From Geomonas azotofigens (GTDB lineage Bacteria; Desulfobacterota; Desulfuromonadia; Geobacterales; Geobacteraceae): a stretch of DNA of 64,000 bases. The notes beneath the pieces were generated by a model. The model saw only the letters and a list, made by a program, of their open reading frames with translations. It did not search any database and was not told where the DNA came from. Numbering within the stretch: position 1 is the stretch's first letter; each line of letters begins with the position of its first letter. Where the stretch lies: the NCBI RefSeq assembly GCF_018919395.1, contig NZ_JAHLME010000009.1, positions 1-64,000 on the forward strand. Direction: 5' to 3'. Shown in pieces: positions 44,421-53,445 of this stretch. The translations under genes and the position numbers were made by a program.

Positions 44421-44537
44421 AACGCAAAGGCGCAGGGGCGCAGAGGCGCTAAGGAAAAGCAGGAATATTGTCCCCCCCCACATGCATGTCGGTTCCTGAT
44501 TGACTTTGCGCCTCCGCGTCTTGGCGCCTTTGCGTTG
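44421..44537. repeat. Family A inverted-repeat element, copy 3
   Basis: Arms aacgcaaaggcgcaggggcg and gcgtcttggcgcctttgcgt enclose an unrelated centre; about 117 bp in all. Confidence 0.82.
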
Positions 44538-44545
44538 AAGGTTTG

Positions 44546-44586
44546 AAAAAACAAAAGCCGCTGTCCCTTGGAGGGGCAGCGGCTTT
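44546..44586 (-). terminator. Terminator of the thiamine operon
   Basis: On the minus strand aaagccgctg and cagcggcttt form a 10-bp stem followed by a T-rich run (interrupted by one G). It lies 65 bp beyond the thiC stop. Confidence 0.88.
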
Positions 44587-44600
44587 GTCGTGTTATGGAG

Positions 44601-44626
44601 GGGGCGAATGATTATTCGCCCCTACA
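44601..44626. repeat. Family C palindrome, copy 1
   Basis: ggggcgaatgattattcgcc then cctaca is a near-perfect palindrome downstream of thiC. The other copy, at 46030, lies upstream of thiC in reversed orientation. Confidence 0.7.
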
Positions 44627-44650
44627 GGTGTTTCGACAACCTTGGCGTTA

Positions 44651-45961
44651 CTAGGCGCAGGCGGCGTTGGCGCGCTCGCGCTCGGTGGCGTCGTCCATCA
44701 CCTTGTAGGCGCAGAACTCGCCACACATGGTGCAGGCCCCGTGGTCGGCCACGCCGGACTCTTCCCTCAGGCGGCGCGCCTTGACCGGGTCGATGGCCAG
44801 CGCGAACTGACCTTCCCAGTCGAGCTTCTTGCGGCAGCGCGCCATCTGGTTGTCCTTCTCGATGGCCCCCTTGACCCCCTTGACGATGTCGGCGGCATGG
44901 GCGGCGATGCGCGATGCCATCACCCCTTCACGCACGTCCTCGACGCTCGGAAGCTTCAGGTGCTCGGACGGCGTCACGTAGCAGAGGAAGTCCGCGCCAG
45001 CAGCGGCGGCGATGGTCCCGCCGATGGCGGAGGTGATGTGGTCGTAGCCCGGCGCGATGTCGGTGACCAGCGGCCCCAGGACATAGAAGGGGGCGCCGTG
45101 GCACAGCCGCTTCTGCAGCAGGATGTTGGCCTCGATCTGGTTCAGCGGCATGTGCCCCGGCCCCTCGATCATCACCTGCACGCCGTACTCCTGGGCGCGC
45201 TGGGTGAGTTCGCCCAGGATGATCAGCTCGTGGATCTGGGCGCGGTCGGTGGCGTCGGCCAGGCAGCCGGGACGGAAGCCGTCGCCCAGCGACAGGGTCA
45301 TGTCGTAGGCCTTGGTGATCTCGAGCAGGCGGTCGAAGTGCTCGTAGAGCGGGTTCTCTGCGTTGTTGTGCGCCATCCACTCGATGGTGAAGGCGCCGCC
45401 GCGGGAAACCACGTCCATGATGCGCCCTTCCTTGCGCATGCGCTCAACGGTGGAACGGGTCACGCCGCAGTGCACGGTGATGAAGTCGACGCCGTCCTCG
45501 GCATGCTTGATGACGCCCTGGAAGATGTCCTCCACGGTCATCTCGACGATCGCCTTCTTGTGCTTTCGCACCGCGTCCAGCGCCGCCTGGTACAGCGGCA
45601 CGGTGCCGATGCAGGCGGACGTCTCGGCGATGACGGCGCGGCGGATCTCGTCAACCGGGCCGCCGGTGGAGAGGTCCATGATAGCGTCGGCGCCGCTGGC
45701 TACCGCCACGCGTACCTTCTCCAGCTCTTTCTCGAAATTGAGATCGTCGGCCGAACTGCCGATGTTGGCGTTAACCTTGGTCCTGAGGCCCTTGCCTACG
45801 GCGAGGGGGGTGCCGTTCACGTGCTTGTTGTTATGGCAGATGATGATGTTCCCGGCGGCGATCCCGGCGCGGATGAACTCGGCGTCAACGCCCTCGGCGA
45901 GGGCTGCCGTCTTCATCTTGTCGGTGATGATCCCCTTGCGGGCGTATTCCAGCTGGGTCAT
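44651..45961 (-). CDS. thiC: Phosphomethylpyrimidine synthase ThiC
   Basis: The protein has 436 residues. ThiC is a radical SAM enzyme that rearranges aminoimidazole ribotide into the thiamine pyrimidine HMP-phosphate. Recognisable blocks are [13 protein letters not shown] at the start, ANIGSS, MDLSTGG, HCGVT, GPGHMP and, near the C-terminus, the cluster motif [13 protein letters not shown]. The Cys spacing is CX2CX3C, whereas long ThiC proteins such as that of E. coli have CX2CX4C; together with the short length this fits the shorter ThiC clade. The BzaF paralogue (benzimidazole synthesis) is the main alternative, but the adjacent thiE-thiD fusion and TPP riboswitch make thiC the better call. 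It is second in the operon, 124 bp after thiED. Confidence 0.93.
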   Translation of the reverse strand: MTQLEYARKGIITDKMKTAALAEGVDAEFIRAGIAAGNIIICHNNKHVNGTPLAVGKGLRTKVNANIGSSADDLNFEKELEKVRVAVASGADAIMDLSTGGPVDEIRRAVIAETSACIGTVPLYQAALDAVRKHKKAIVEMTVEDIFQGVIKHAEDGVDFITVHCGVTRSTVERMRKEGRIMDVVSRGGAFTIEWMAHNNAENPLYEHFDRLLEITKAYDMTLSLGDGFRPGCLADATDRAQIHELIILGELTQRAQEYGVQVMIEGPGHMPLNQIEANILLQKRLCHGAPFYVLGPLVTDIAPGYDHITSAIGGTIAAAAGADFLCYVTPSEHLKLPSVEDVREGVMASRIAAHAADIVKGVKGAIEKDNQMARCRKKLDWEGQFALAIDPVKARRLREESGVADHGACTMCGEFCAYKVMDDATERERANAACA

Positions 45962-46029
45962 GGTTGCTCCTTTATGTTCGTGAATCTACTCTTGTTCTTT
46001 CTACGAGCACGGGGACCATCCGCGTCCAC

Positions 46030-46056
46030 TGTAGGGGCGGATAATCATTCGCCCCC
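46030..46056. repeat. Family C palindrome, copy 2
   Basis: tgtaggggcggataatcatt then cgccccc matches copy 1 at 44601 in inverted orientation (one mismatch in the core). It sits between the thiED stop and the thiC start, within the operon. Confidence 0.7.
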
Positions 46057-46085
46057 TTGTCGGCCGGGCGGAAAAACGGCGTGCC

Positions 46086-47540
46086 CTACTCCCCCTGGTC
46101 CCGTGCCGCCAGGAAATGGTTCACCGGCCCGTGCCCTTTGCCCATCGGCTGGGAATACTTGATGGCGCGGGTTACGAACAGCTTCGCCCGCAGCACGGCA
46201 CTGGGCAGCGGCTCTCCCTGGGCCAGGTTGGTCGCGATGGCGGAGGCCAGGGTGCAGCCGGTGCCGTGGGTGTTGCGGGTGAGCACGCGCGGCGCGCTGA
46301 AACGGGTGAAACCGCTGCCGTCGAAGAGGATGTCGGTCACCACCCCTTCGGTCAGGTGTCCCCCCTTTACCAGCACGTGTTTGGCGCCCATGAGGTGCAG
46401 CGCGCGGGCGGCCAGTTCCATGCCGGCGCTGTCGGTGATGGTGAGACCGGTGAGGGCCTCGGCCTCCGGGATATTGGGGGTGACCAGGTAGCTCAGCGGC
46501 ACCAGCCTTTTTTTCAGCACCGAGAGCGCCTCGTCCTCGAGGAGCGCGACGCCCCCCTTGGCGCTCATCACCGGATCGAGCACCACCATCCTCATCTCGT
46601 AGGCGGTCAGCTTGTCGGCGACAATCTCGGCGTTCTCGGGCGAGGAGAGCATGCCGATTTTCACCACGTCGATGGGGATGTCGGAGAGCACCGCGTCGAT
46701 CTGTTCCGCCAGGAAGGCCGGTGGGGATGAGTGGATGCCGGTGACGCCCCGGGTGTTCTGGGCGGTGAGGGCCGTGATCGCCGAGGCGCCGTAGCTTCCG
46801 AGAAGCGTGATTGTTTTGAGGTCCGCCTGGATGCCGGCGCCGCCGCCGGAGTCGCTGCCGGCGATGGTGAGCACGGCGCCGCGCGGCTGGGTCAGGGTGC
46901 GGTTGAAGAGCAGGGACAATTCGGTTGCGGCGAGGCCGGGCGAGCGTGCCGAAAGGACGGCCGAGATCACCGCGATGGAATCCGCGCCGGCATCGATGAC
47001 CGCGCAGGCGTTGTCGCGGGTGATGCCGCCGATGGCCACGATGGGGATCTGCACCTTTTCCCTCAACTGGGCCAGCTCTTCCGGACTCTGCAGGTGCTCG
47101 ACGTCCTTGGTCTGGGTGGGGTAGAGGGAGCCGAAGCCGATGTAGTCGGCACCGGCCTCCTGGGCGGCGAGCGCCTCCTCGACCGAGTGGGTGGAGATGC
47201 CGATCAGCTTCTTGGGGCCCAGGGCGGCGCGGGCCGCGGCCGGGTCGCCGTCCTCCTGGCCCAGGTGCAGGCCGTCGGCGTCCAGGGCCTGCGCGAGCTC
47301 GAGGTCGTCGTTGACGATGAACTGCGCTTGGAACTCCGCACACAGGTGTTTCAGGTCGCTCCCGAGCGCCAGGCGTTCCTCGTAGCTGCGCAGCTTGTCG
47401 CGGTACTGCAGCAGGGCGACGCCGCCGCTCCCGAGCGCCTCGCGCACCCGCGGCACCAGTCGTTCCCCCTGGTCCGTGATCAGGTACAGTCCCGCTACAC
47501 GCCGCTCCTTACCGCTATGGTCCACCACCAGTCTTAACAA
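46086..47540 (-). CDS. thiED: Bifunctional thiamine-phosphate synthase / HMP-phosphate kinase (ThiE-ThiD fusion)
   Basis: The protein has 484 residues. Residues about 15-210 are ThiE (LYLITDQ, LLQYRDK, FIVNDDLELA, DGLHLGQED, GFGSLYPTQTK, VAIGGI), which joins HMP-pyrophosphate to the thiazole phosphate. Residues about 220-484 are ThiD (LTIAGSDSGGGAGIQADLKT, VKIGMLSS, VLDPVMSAKGG, LVTPNIPEAEALTG, NTHGTGCTLASAIAT), which phosphorylates HMP-phosphate; the GTGC anion-hole motif is intact. The start is a TTG at 47540 with gaggtg 4 bp upstream; no ATG is better placed. Expression is controlled by the upstream TPP riboswitch. A family A repeat sits in the leader just before the ribosome site. Confidence 0.95.
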   Translation of the reverse strand: MLRLVVDHSGKERRVAGLYLITDQGERLVPRVREALGSGGVALLQYRDKLRSYEERLALGSDLKHLCAEFQAQFIVNDDLELAQALDADGLHLGQEDGDPAAARAALGPKKLIGISTHSVEEALAAQEAGADYIGFGSLYPTQTKDVEHLQSPEELAQLREKVQIPIVAIGGITRDNACAVIDAGADSIAVISAVLSARSPGLAATELSLLFNRTLTQPRGAVLTIAGSDSGGGAGIQADLKTITLLGSYGASAITALTAQNTRGVTGIHSSPPAFLAEQIDAVLSDIPIDVVKIGMLSSPENAEIVADKLTAYEMRMVVLDPVMSAKGGVALLEDEALSVLKKRLVPLSYLVTPNIPEAEALTGLTITDSAGMELAARALHLMGAKHVLVKGGHLTEGVVTDILFDGSGFTRFSAPRVLTRNTHGTGCTLASAIATNLAQGEPLPSAVLRAKLFVTRAIKYSQPMGKGHGPVNHFLAARDQGE

Positions 47541-47560
47541 GGCACACCTCTAAAAGATTT

Positions 47561-47666
47561 AACGCAAAGGCGCAGAGCCGCGAAGGCGCAAAGGAAAAGC
47601 GGGAAAACCTTGACGTTCCCCGATAAGCCTTTCTTGGCGGCTTTGCGCCTTCGCGGCTTTGCGTTA
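47561..47666. repeat. Family A inverted-repeat element, copy 4 (in the thiED leader)
   Basis: Arms aacgcaaaggcgcagagccg and cgccttcgcggctttgcgtt match the three copies at 44165-44537. It lies between the riboswitch terminator and the thiED start codon, so it is transcribed as a large hairpin in the 5' leader. Confidence 0.85.
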
Positions 47667-47682
47667 GAGCTTCTGGGTACTA

Positions 47683-47712
47683 AAACAAAAAGCCGCGACG
47701 GGGGTCACGGCT
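47683..47712 (-). terminator. Riboswitch-controlled intrinsic terminator
   Basis: On the minus strand agccgtgac and gtcgcggct pair (one G-U) and are followed by tttttgtttt. It lies just downstream of the TPP aptamer, the expected expression platform for ligand-induced termination. Confidence 0.82.
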
Positions 47713-47740
47713 CCTGGATAAAAAAGGTCGGAGTACGCGC

Positions 47741-47822
47741 CGCTTCCCTACGCCGGTGCTATCCGGATCAGGTTCAAAGGGTTCAGGATCGGCCTGTCTC
47801 AGTTCTGGCGAACTCCCCTAGC
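47741..47822 (-). ncRNA. TPP (THI-box) riboswitch
   Basis: Read on the minus strand, the aptamer has gctaggggag, ctgaga, the invariant accctttgaacctgatccgg, and ggcgtagggaagc, all in the standard THI-box order. It senses thiamine pyrophosphate and, through the adjacent terminator, should shut off thiED and thiC when the cofactor is plentiful. Confidence 0.97.
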
Positions 47823-47842
47823 TGGCTTTTGCTGAGGCCGTA

Positions 47843-47871
47843 AACATAATGGAATCCTCTTGCAAAGTCAA
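47843..47871 (-). promoter_or_regulatory. Promoter of the thiamine operon
   Basis: On the minus strand TTGACT (47871-47866) and TATGTT (47848-47843) are 17 bp apart, placing the transcript start a few bases before the riboswitch. Confidence 0.65.
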
Positions 47872-47981
47872 TCGCTTTCGGGTTTTTGCCTTTACACTCC
47901 TGGGCTAAAGTGGTAGAAAAATCTCTGGCCGGGAATGTCCCGGCCTGATTTCATTCAGATATACCGATACGGGATTTCGCG

Positions 47982-49121
47982 ATGGACAGTCGTCCTACGG
48001 TAGTTGAGATAGATCTCGCCGCGCTCAGGCACAACTTCGGCCTGGTCCAGAAGAAGGTGCCCGAAGGGTGCGGCATCCTTGCCGTGGTCAAAGCCGACGC
48101 CTACGGCCACGGTTTCCAGTACGTCTCCGAAGAACTGGAAAAGCTCGGAGTCGACGCCTTCGCGGTCGCCTTCCTCGCGGAGGGGGTGCAACTGCGCATG
48201 AGTGGCATCTACCGGCCGGTGCTGATCCTGGGCGGCATTTACCCCGGCGAGGAGCGGCGCTGCATCGGCCTCAACATCTCCACCGCCCTCTATTCACTGG
48301 AGCAGGCGGCGGCGCTGGACCGGGCGGCCTTGGAAATCAAGTGCTACCGCAAGGCCAAGATCCACCTCAAAGTCGATACCGGCATGGGGCGCCTCGGCGT
48401 CACCTGGGACAAGGTGCCGGAATTTCTCGAGCAATTGAAACAGTTCAAGAACCTGGAGATGGAAGGGATCTTCTCCCACTTCGCCAGCGCCGACGAACGC
48501 GACCCGGACGGCCTCGCCTTCACCAAACTGCAGGCCGAGCGCTTCAACGCCGCCGTCATCGAGGCCCGCCGCCAGGGATTCAACCCCGCCTACGTCCATG
48601 TCGCCAACAGCGCCGCCATCCTCGCGGCCGAGCTTCCCTACTGCAACCTGGTGCGGCCGGGGATCATCCTCTACGGCGCCGCCCCTTCCCGCGATTTCGT
48701 CGACGAGATGGCCTCTTTGCCCGTGATGAAGCTGAAGAGCCGGGTGGCGATGCTCAAGTGGGTGGAGCCCGGGACCAGCATCAGCTACGGCAGGCGCTAC
48801 ATTGCCGACAAACGCGCCCTCATCGCCAGCGTTCCCGTGGGGTACGCCGACGGTTATTGCCGCAGCCTCACCAACAAGGGTGAGGCGCTCATCCGTGGCA
48901 AGCGTGCGCGCGTCGCCGGCACCGTATGCATGGACTGGATCATGCTGGACGTGACCGACGTCGAGGGGGTCGCGGTGGGGGACGATGTCACCCTGTTGGG
49001 TCCCGATCCGATGGGCGATCGGATCACTGCCGAGGAGTTGGCCGAGAAAGCCGGCACCATTCCCTACGAGATCATGTGCGGCATAGCCACCCGCCGCGTG
49101 CGCAGGGTGTATATCGGGTAA
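47982..49121 (+). CDS. alr: Alanine racemase
   Basis: The protein has 379 residues. It converts L-alanine to D-alanine for peptidoglycan using pyridoxal phosphate. The cofactor Lys lies in [11 protein letters not shown] (about residue 38) and the catalytic Tyr in the C-terminal domain follows the SYGRRY region (about 260); RPGIILYG and the [11 protein letters not shown] block are typical. The length is normal for the family. No good ribosome site precedes ATG 47982, yet no alternative start keeps the N-terminal [11 protein letters not shown] block. A divergent thiamine operon lies upstream and selD downstream. Confidence 0.95.
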   Translation: MDSRPTVVEIDLAALRHNFGLVQKKVPEGCGILAVVKADAYGHGFQYVSEELEKLGVDAFAVAFLAEGVQLRMSGIYRPVLILGGIYPGEERRCIGLNISTALYSLEQAAALDRAALEIKCYRKAKIHLKVDTGMGRLGVTWDKVPEFLEQLKQFKNLEMEGIFSHFASADERDPDGLAFTKLQAERFNAAVIEARRQGFNPAYVHVANSAAILAAELPYCNLVRPGIILYGAAPSRDFVDEMASLPVMKLKSRVAMLKWVEPGTSISYGRRYIADKRALIASVPVGYADGYCRSLTNKGEALIRGKRARVAGTVCMDWIMLDVTDVEGVAVGDDVTLLGPDPMGDRITAEELAEKAGTIPYEIMCGIATRRVRRVYIG

Positions 49122-49146
49122 AAGCCAAGAACAAAGACAAAACCAT

Positions 49147-49321
49147 TGGCCACGGAGAAAATCTGAGAACATCTGAGAAAACCGGCAAGCTTTAGGTTTG
49201 CCCCCAAAGCCTTTAGGGTTTGAAGTTCTCAGAGACCTCAGATTGTTTCCTTGTGGAAGGTTTCTAGTTTTTGCACTCGGTTTTGCCTTTCTCAGATTTC
49301 CTCAGATTTTCTCCGTGGCTA
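49147..49321. repeat. Family B inverted-repeat element, alr/selD gap
   Basis: The left arm tggccacggagaaaatctga and the right arm tcagattttctccgtggcta are inverted complements. Flanks aaaacca / ggtttt extend the match. About 175 bp, with an internal secondary inverted copy. Confidence 0.85.
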
Positions 49322-49354
49322 AAGGTTTTCGAATTTCAGGTTTTAGGGGTCTTT

Positions 49355-50386
49355 ATGACTGACAACGTACGTCTCACGACGATGGTGCAGGCGGCGGGTT
49401 GAGCTGCCAAACTGGGCCCGGCGGGCCTGGAAGATGCCATCCGCGACATAACCCGCTCGGACGACCCGAACCTCATCGTGGGCGTTGAGGGCGCCGAGGA
49501 TGCGGGAATCTACCGCATCGGGGAGAGCCTCGCCCTGGTGGAGACCACGGACATCATTACGCCGCTGGTGGATGATCCCTTCACCTTCGGCCGCATCGCC
49601 GCGGCCAACGCGCTCTCCGACGTCTACGCCATGGGGGGCAAACCGGTGACGGCGATGAACCTCGCCTTCTTCCCCGCCTGCTCGCTCCCCACCGCGGTGC
49701 TGGCCGCCATCCTGGCCGGCGGCGCCGACGCCTTGAAGGAGGCGGGCGCCTGCCTGGTCGGCGGCCACACGGTGGAAGACAACGAACTGAAGTTCGGCAT
49801 GGCGGTGACCGGTCTCATCGATCCCGCCCGCATCGTCAGAAACTGCACCGCCCGCCCCGGCGATATCCTGATCCTCACCAAGCCGCTCGGGACCGGCATC
49901 GTCTCGACCGCCATCAAGGCAGAGATGATCGACGATGCCCTGGCGACGGAAGCAACCGGCTGGATGACGACCCTCAACGCCAAGGCAGGCGAGCTGATGG
50001 TCGCCTGCAACGCCACTGCCGCCACCGACGTGACCGGCTTTGGTTTCATCGGCCACGCCTGCGAGATGGCGCTTGGCGCCAAGGTCACCTTCCGCATCGA
50101 GCTTGCCCGCGTTCCGGTCATGGCCGGCGTCCCCGCGCTCATCCACGACGGCATGGTCCCGGCCGGCTGCTACCGCAACCGCCACCATTACGAATCCCAC
50201 GTGACCGGCTCGGGTGGCGACGCGTTGCTGCCGCTCTTCGACCCGCAGACCTCCGGCGGACTCCTCATCTCTTTCGCCCCCGACAACGCCCGTGAATTCC
50301 TTGCCAGCGCCGGGGAGTCCGGCCTCTTCGCCGTAGCGATCGGCGAGGTCCAACACGTTGGGGGAAGCGCCATTGTCTTTGTCTAA
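49355..50386 (+). CDS. selD: Selenide, water dikinase SelD (selenoprotein, UGA-encoded Sec16)
   Basis: The protein has 343 residues when the in-frame TGA at 49400-49402 is read as selenocysteine. SelD makes selenophosphate from selenide and ATP. The N-terminal sequence is TTMVQAAGU followed by [13 protein letters not shown], so the TGA falls exactly at the catalytic Cys/Sec position of the AG(C/U)AAK motif. Downstream blocks [36 protein letters not shown] and the Gly-rich ATP-binding parts are intact. Without readthrough the gene would appear to start late at 49478 and lose its catalytic residue. It requires SelA, SelB and tRNA-Sec encoded elsewhere. The next gene overlaps its 3' end. Confidence 0.96.
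49400..49428 (+). promoter_or_regulatory. Selenocysteine codon and putative bacterial SECIS hairpin
   Basis: Starting 10-15 nt after the TGA, ggccc (49415-49419) and gggcc (49423-49427) can pair around a three-base loop, with a G-U closing pair. The distance suits the stem-loop that SelB recognises in bacterial mRNAs. Its pairing has not been computed. Confidence 0.6.
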
Positions 50387-51626
50387 GGGGCTCGCCGCCG
50401 CTTTCGACCTCGGTACCACCACCATAGCCGCGTCGCTCGTCGATCCGGCCACCGGAACACGCCTCGCCGTCACCGGTGCCATGAACCCCCAACGCCGTTG
50501 GGGAGCCGACGTCCTGGCCCGCCTCACCGCCGGGGGGGATCCGGCAACCCTGCGCGCCATGCAGGCCGCCCTGGCCGCCGAGATGGAACGGATGACCGAC
50601 GCGCTGCTCGAGCAGGCAGGGGCGTCGCCTGCGGATCTCGCGCAGGTGGGCATCGCCGGCAACCCGTCGATGGAGACCATCGCGCTGGCCCTGCCGGTGG
50701 AGTCGCTGGCCCATCCCCCGTTTCGTCCCCTCTTTTCCACCGGGAAATCCGTCACCACCCTCGATCTCGGCTGGCACCGCGACTACCCGTGCTATCTCCT
50801 GCCGCTTCCGGGCGGCTTCGTCGGCGGCGACCTGCTCGCCTTTCTCTTCGGCATGACGGAGACGCCCACGGCCGGGACCCTGTTCCTGGACGTCGGCACC
50901 AACGCCGAGATCGCCCTGTTCGACGGCGAACGCTACCTCGCCACCTCGGCCGCCGCCGGCCCCGCCTTCGAAGGCGGCAACCTGAAGTGCGGCATGGCGG
51001 CGCTCCCCGGTGCCGTCAGCGGCGTCCAGGTAAAAGGGGACAGGCTACTTTTAACTACCATCGCCGGCGCCGCGCCGTGCGGCATCTGCGGCACAGGCGT
51101 GCTGGACACCGTGGCTGCCCTCCTCGAAGCGGGAATCGTGGCAGCAACCGGCCGCCTCCTTCCCCCCGCCGAGATCGATTCCAACCTGGGCAACCGGGTG
51201 CAGGAGGTGAACGGGGTGCCGGCCTTCGTGCTGCACCGGGACGCGAAAAGTTTCGTCTACCTCGACCAGGAGGACATCCGCGCGCTGCAACTCGCCAAGG
51301 GGGCGATGCGCGGCGGCATGGAGATCCTGCTGGAGAAGGCGAACCTCACGCAGGACGATGTTGCACGGGTGGTGCTGACCGGTTCCTTCGGGGCCGTGCT
51401 GTCGCCGGATGTGCTAAAAAAGGTTGGAATTTTCAACGAAAAAATGGTAAGAATCACCGGATTTATCAAGGAGGGGGCGTTGGCCGGCGTGGAGCGTGTA
51501 CTGCTCACCGAGGACGGCCGCGAACAGATGGAGGCCCTGGCCCATCAGGTCCGTGTCATCCCCCTTTCCGGCACACCGCTCTTCGAAAAGCACTTCCTGG
51601 CGCATATAGATTTCCCGAAACCCTAA
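50373..51626 (+). CDS. ASKHA-domain (RACo-like, DUF4445) ATP-binding protein
   Basis: The protein has about 417 residues. The actin-like ATPase fold shows [15 protein letters not shown] (phosphate 1), [13 protein letters not shown] (phosphate 2), [15 protein letters not shown] and LTGSFGAVL (adenosine region). This is the C-terminal ASKHA part of RACo proteins, which use ATP to reactivate corrinoid proteins, but the N-terminal 2Fe-2S ferredoxin domain is missing. The start is uncertain: TTG 50373 has gggggaa upstream, while TTG 50358 is also open; both overlap the selD 3' end, so translation is coupled. The partner protein is not in view. It could reactivate a cobalamin enzyme by reduction with a separate ferredoxin. 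Confidence 0.82.
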   Translation: MSLSKGLAAAFDLGTTTIAASLVDPATGTRLAVTGAMNPQRRWGADVLARLTAGGDPATLRAMQAALAAEMERMTDALLEQAGASPADLAQVGIAGNPSMETIALALPVESLAHPPFRPLFSTGKSVTTLDLGWHRDYPCYLLPLPGGFVGGDLLAFLFGMTETPTAGTLFLDVGTNAEIALFDGERYLATSAAAGPAFEGGNLKCGMAALPGAVSGVQVKGDRLLLTTIAGAAPCGICGTGVLDTVAALLEAGIVAATGRLLPPAEIDSNLGNRVQEVNGVPAFVLHRDAKSFVYLDQEDIRALQLAKGAMRGGMEILLEKANLTQDDVARVVLTGSFGAVLSPDVLKKVGIFNEKMVRITGFIKEGALAGVERVLLTEDGREQMEALAHQVRVIPLSGTPLFEKHFLAHIDFPKP

Positions 51627-51631
51627 CACTT

Positions 51632-51718
51632 TAGCCACGGAGAAAATCTGAGGACATCGAGCAAGCCTGAACCGCTTCTGAAGGTTTACTCGGACTTCCT
51701 CCGATTTTCTCCGTGGCA
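51632..51718. repeat. Family B inverted-repeat element before purH
   Basis: Arms tagccacggagaaaatctga and ctccgattttctccgtggca are inverted complements; 87 bp, the shortest copy here. It ends about 28 bp before the purH start. Confidence 0.85.
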
Positions 51719-51745
51719 ATTTTGGTTCTAAAAAAGGAGCGAGCA

Positions 51746-53308
51746 ATGGCAAAGATTGGGCGCGCGCTGGTAAGCGTGTCGGAGAAGACTGGAGTGGTGG
51801 AATTTTCCCGGGCGTTGGCCGGCTACGGCGTGGAGATCCTCTCCACCGGCGGCACCGCGAAGCTTTTGCGTGAGGCAGGCATCCCGGTGAAGGACGTTTC
51901 CGAGTTCACCGGTTTCCCCGAGATGCTGGACGGCAGGGTCAAGACGCTGCACCCGAAGGTGCACGGCGGCATCCTCGGCATGAGGGAAAACCCGGCGCAC
52001 GTGGCCAAGATGCAGGAGCACGGCATCGAGCCGATCGACATGGTGGTGGTCAACCTCTACCCGTTCGAGGCGACCGTGGCCAAGGAAGACTGCACCATGG
52101 AAGACGCCATCGAGAACATCGACATCGGCGGCCCGACCATGCTCCGCTCCGCGGCCAAGAACAACCGCGACGTCACCGTCATCGTCGACCACGCCGACTA
52201 CCAGTTGGTGCTCGACGAGATGAAAGCCAGCGCCGGCAGCGTCTCCCGTGAGACCAACTTCCGCCTCGCCGTCAAGGTGTACCAGCACACCGCCGCCTAC
52301 GACGGCGCCATCTCCAACTGGCTTGGTGCCCGCACCGGCGAAGGCGTCGCCAAGTACCCGGACACCCTGACCATGCAGTACCAGCTGGCCCAGGGGATGC
52401 GCTACGGCGAGAACCCGCACCAGTCCGGCGCCTTCTACGTCGAGAAAGGGGCCAGGGAGGCTTCCATCTCCACCGCCCGCCAGATCCAGGGCAAGGAACT
52501 CTCCTACAACAACATCGGCGACACCGATGCGGCGCTCGAGTGCGTGAAGCAGTTCGACCAGCCCGCCTGCGTCATCGTGAAGCACGCCAACCCCTGCGGC
52601 GTCGCGGTTGCCGGCAACATCATGGAAGCCTACGACCTCGCCTACAAGACCGACCCCGAGTCCGCCTTCGGCGGCATCATCGCCTTCAACCGCGAGCTCG
52701 ACGAGACCACCGCGCGCGCCATCGTGGAGCGCCAGTTCGTCGAGGTGATCATCGCCCCCAAGGTCACGGAGGCCGCCAGCGAGATCGTCGCCGCCAAGAA
52801 GAACGTCCGCCTCATGGAGTGCGGCTTCTGGCCGGAGCAGCCCGCTGCCCGCTACGACTTCAAACGCGTCAACGGCGGCATGCTGGTACAGGACGCCGAC
52901 CTCGAACTCTTCAGCGAGCTCAAGGTGGTGACCAAGCGCGCACCGACCGACCAGGAAATGGAGGACCTCCTCTTCACCTGGCGCGTCGCCAAGTTCGTCA
53001 AGTCCAACGCCATCGTCTACGGCCGCAGCAACGCCACCGTCGGCGTGGGCGCGGGGCAGATGAGCCGCGTCAACTCCGCCCGCATCGCGGCCATCAAGGC
53101 CGAGCACGCCGGGATCCCGGTCCAGGGCGCGGTCATGGCTTCCGACGCCTTCTTCCCGTTCCGTGACGGTCTGGACAACGCCGCCAGCGTCGGCGTCACC
53201 GCCGTGATCCAGCCGGGCGGCTCCATGCGCGACGCCGAAGTCATCGCCGCCGCCGACGAGCACAACATCGCCATGGTCTTCACCGGCATGAGGCACTTCA
53301 GGCACTAA
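51746..53308 (+). CDS. purH: Bifunctional AICAR transformylase / IMP cyclohydrolase
   Basis: The protein has 520 residues starting at ATG 51746 behind an aaaaaaggag ribosome site. It catalyses the last two steps of IMP synthesis. The N-terminal IMP cyclohydrolase domain has [33 protein letters not shown] and [16 protein letters not shown]. The C-terminal transformylase has RYGENPHQ, the catalytic VKHANPCG, and [10 protein letters not shown]. The length matches the family. purD and purE follow on the same strand, separated by family B repeats. Confidence 0.98.
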   Translation: MAKIGRALVSVSEKTGVVEFSRALAGYGVEILSTGGTAKLLREAGIPVKDVSEFTGFPEMLDGRVKTLHPKVHGGILGMRENPAHVAKMQEHGIEPIDMVVVNLYPFEATVAKEDCTMEDAIENIDIGGPTMLRSAAKNNRDVTVIVDHADYQLVLDEMKASAGSVSRETNFRLAVKVYQHTAAYDGAISNWLGARTGEGVAKYPDTLTMQYQLAQGMRYGENPHQSGAFYVEKGAREASISTARQIQGKELSYNNIGDTDAALECVKQFDQPACVIVKHANPCGVAVAGNIMEAYDLAYKTDPESAFGGIIAFNRELDETTARAIVERQFVEVIIAPKVTEAASEIVAAKKNVRLMECGFWPEQPAARYDFKRVNGGMLVQDADLELFSELKVVTKRAPTDQEMEDLLFTWRVAKFVKSNAIVYGRSNATVGVGAGQMSRVNSARIAAIKAEHAGIPVQGAVMASDAFFPFRDGLDNAASVGVTAVIQPGGSMRDAEVIAAADEHNIAMVFTGMRHFRH

Positions 53309-53320
53309 AAAACGAACCGT

Positions 53321-53423
53321 TAGCCACGGAGCAAATCGGAGCACGTCTGAGAGAACCAAAGCTTTAGGTTTAAAACCAAAAGAAGTGGTTTCCTCAGATT
53401 TTCTCAGAAGTTCTCCGTGGCTA
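53321..53423. repeat. Family B inverted-repeat element, purH/purD gap
   Basis: Arms tagccacggagcaaatcgga and cagaagttctccgtggcta are inverted complements, with cgaaccgt / atggtttt flanks extending the match. About 103 bp. Confidence 0.85.
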
Positions 53424-53445
53424 ATGGTTTTTAAGGAGATTTTGT

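Noticed and set aside
49478-50386. selD starting at ATG 49478
   Set aside because: This would delete the catalytic motif. Reading the TGA at 49400 as selenocysteine restores the full N-terminus in the same frame.
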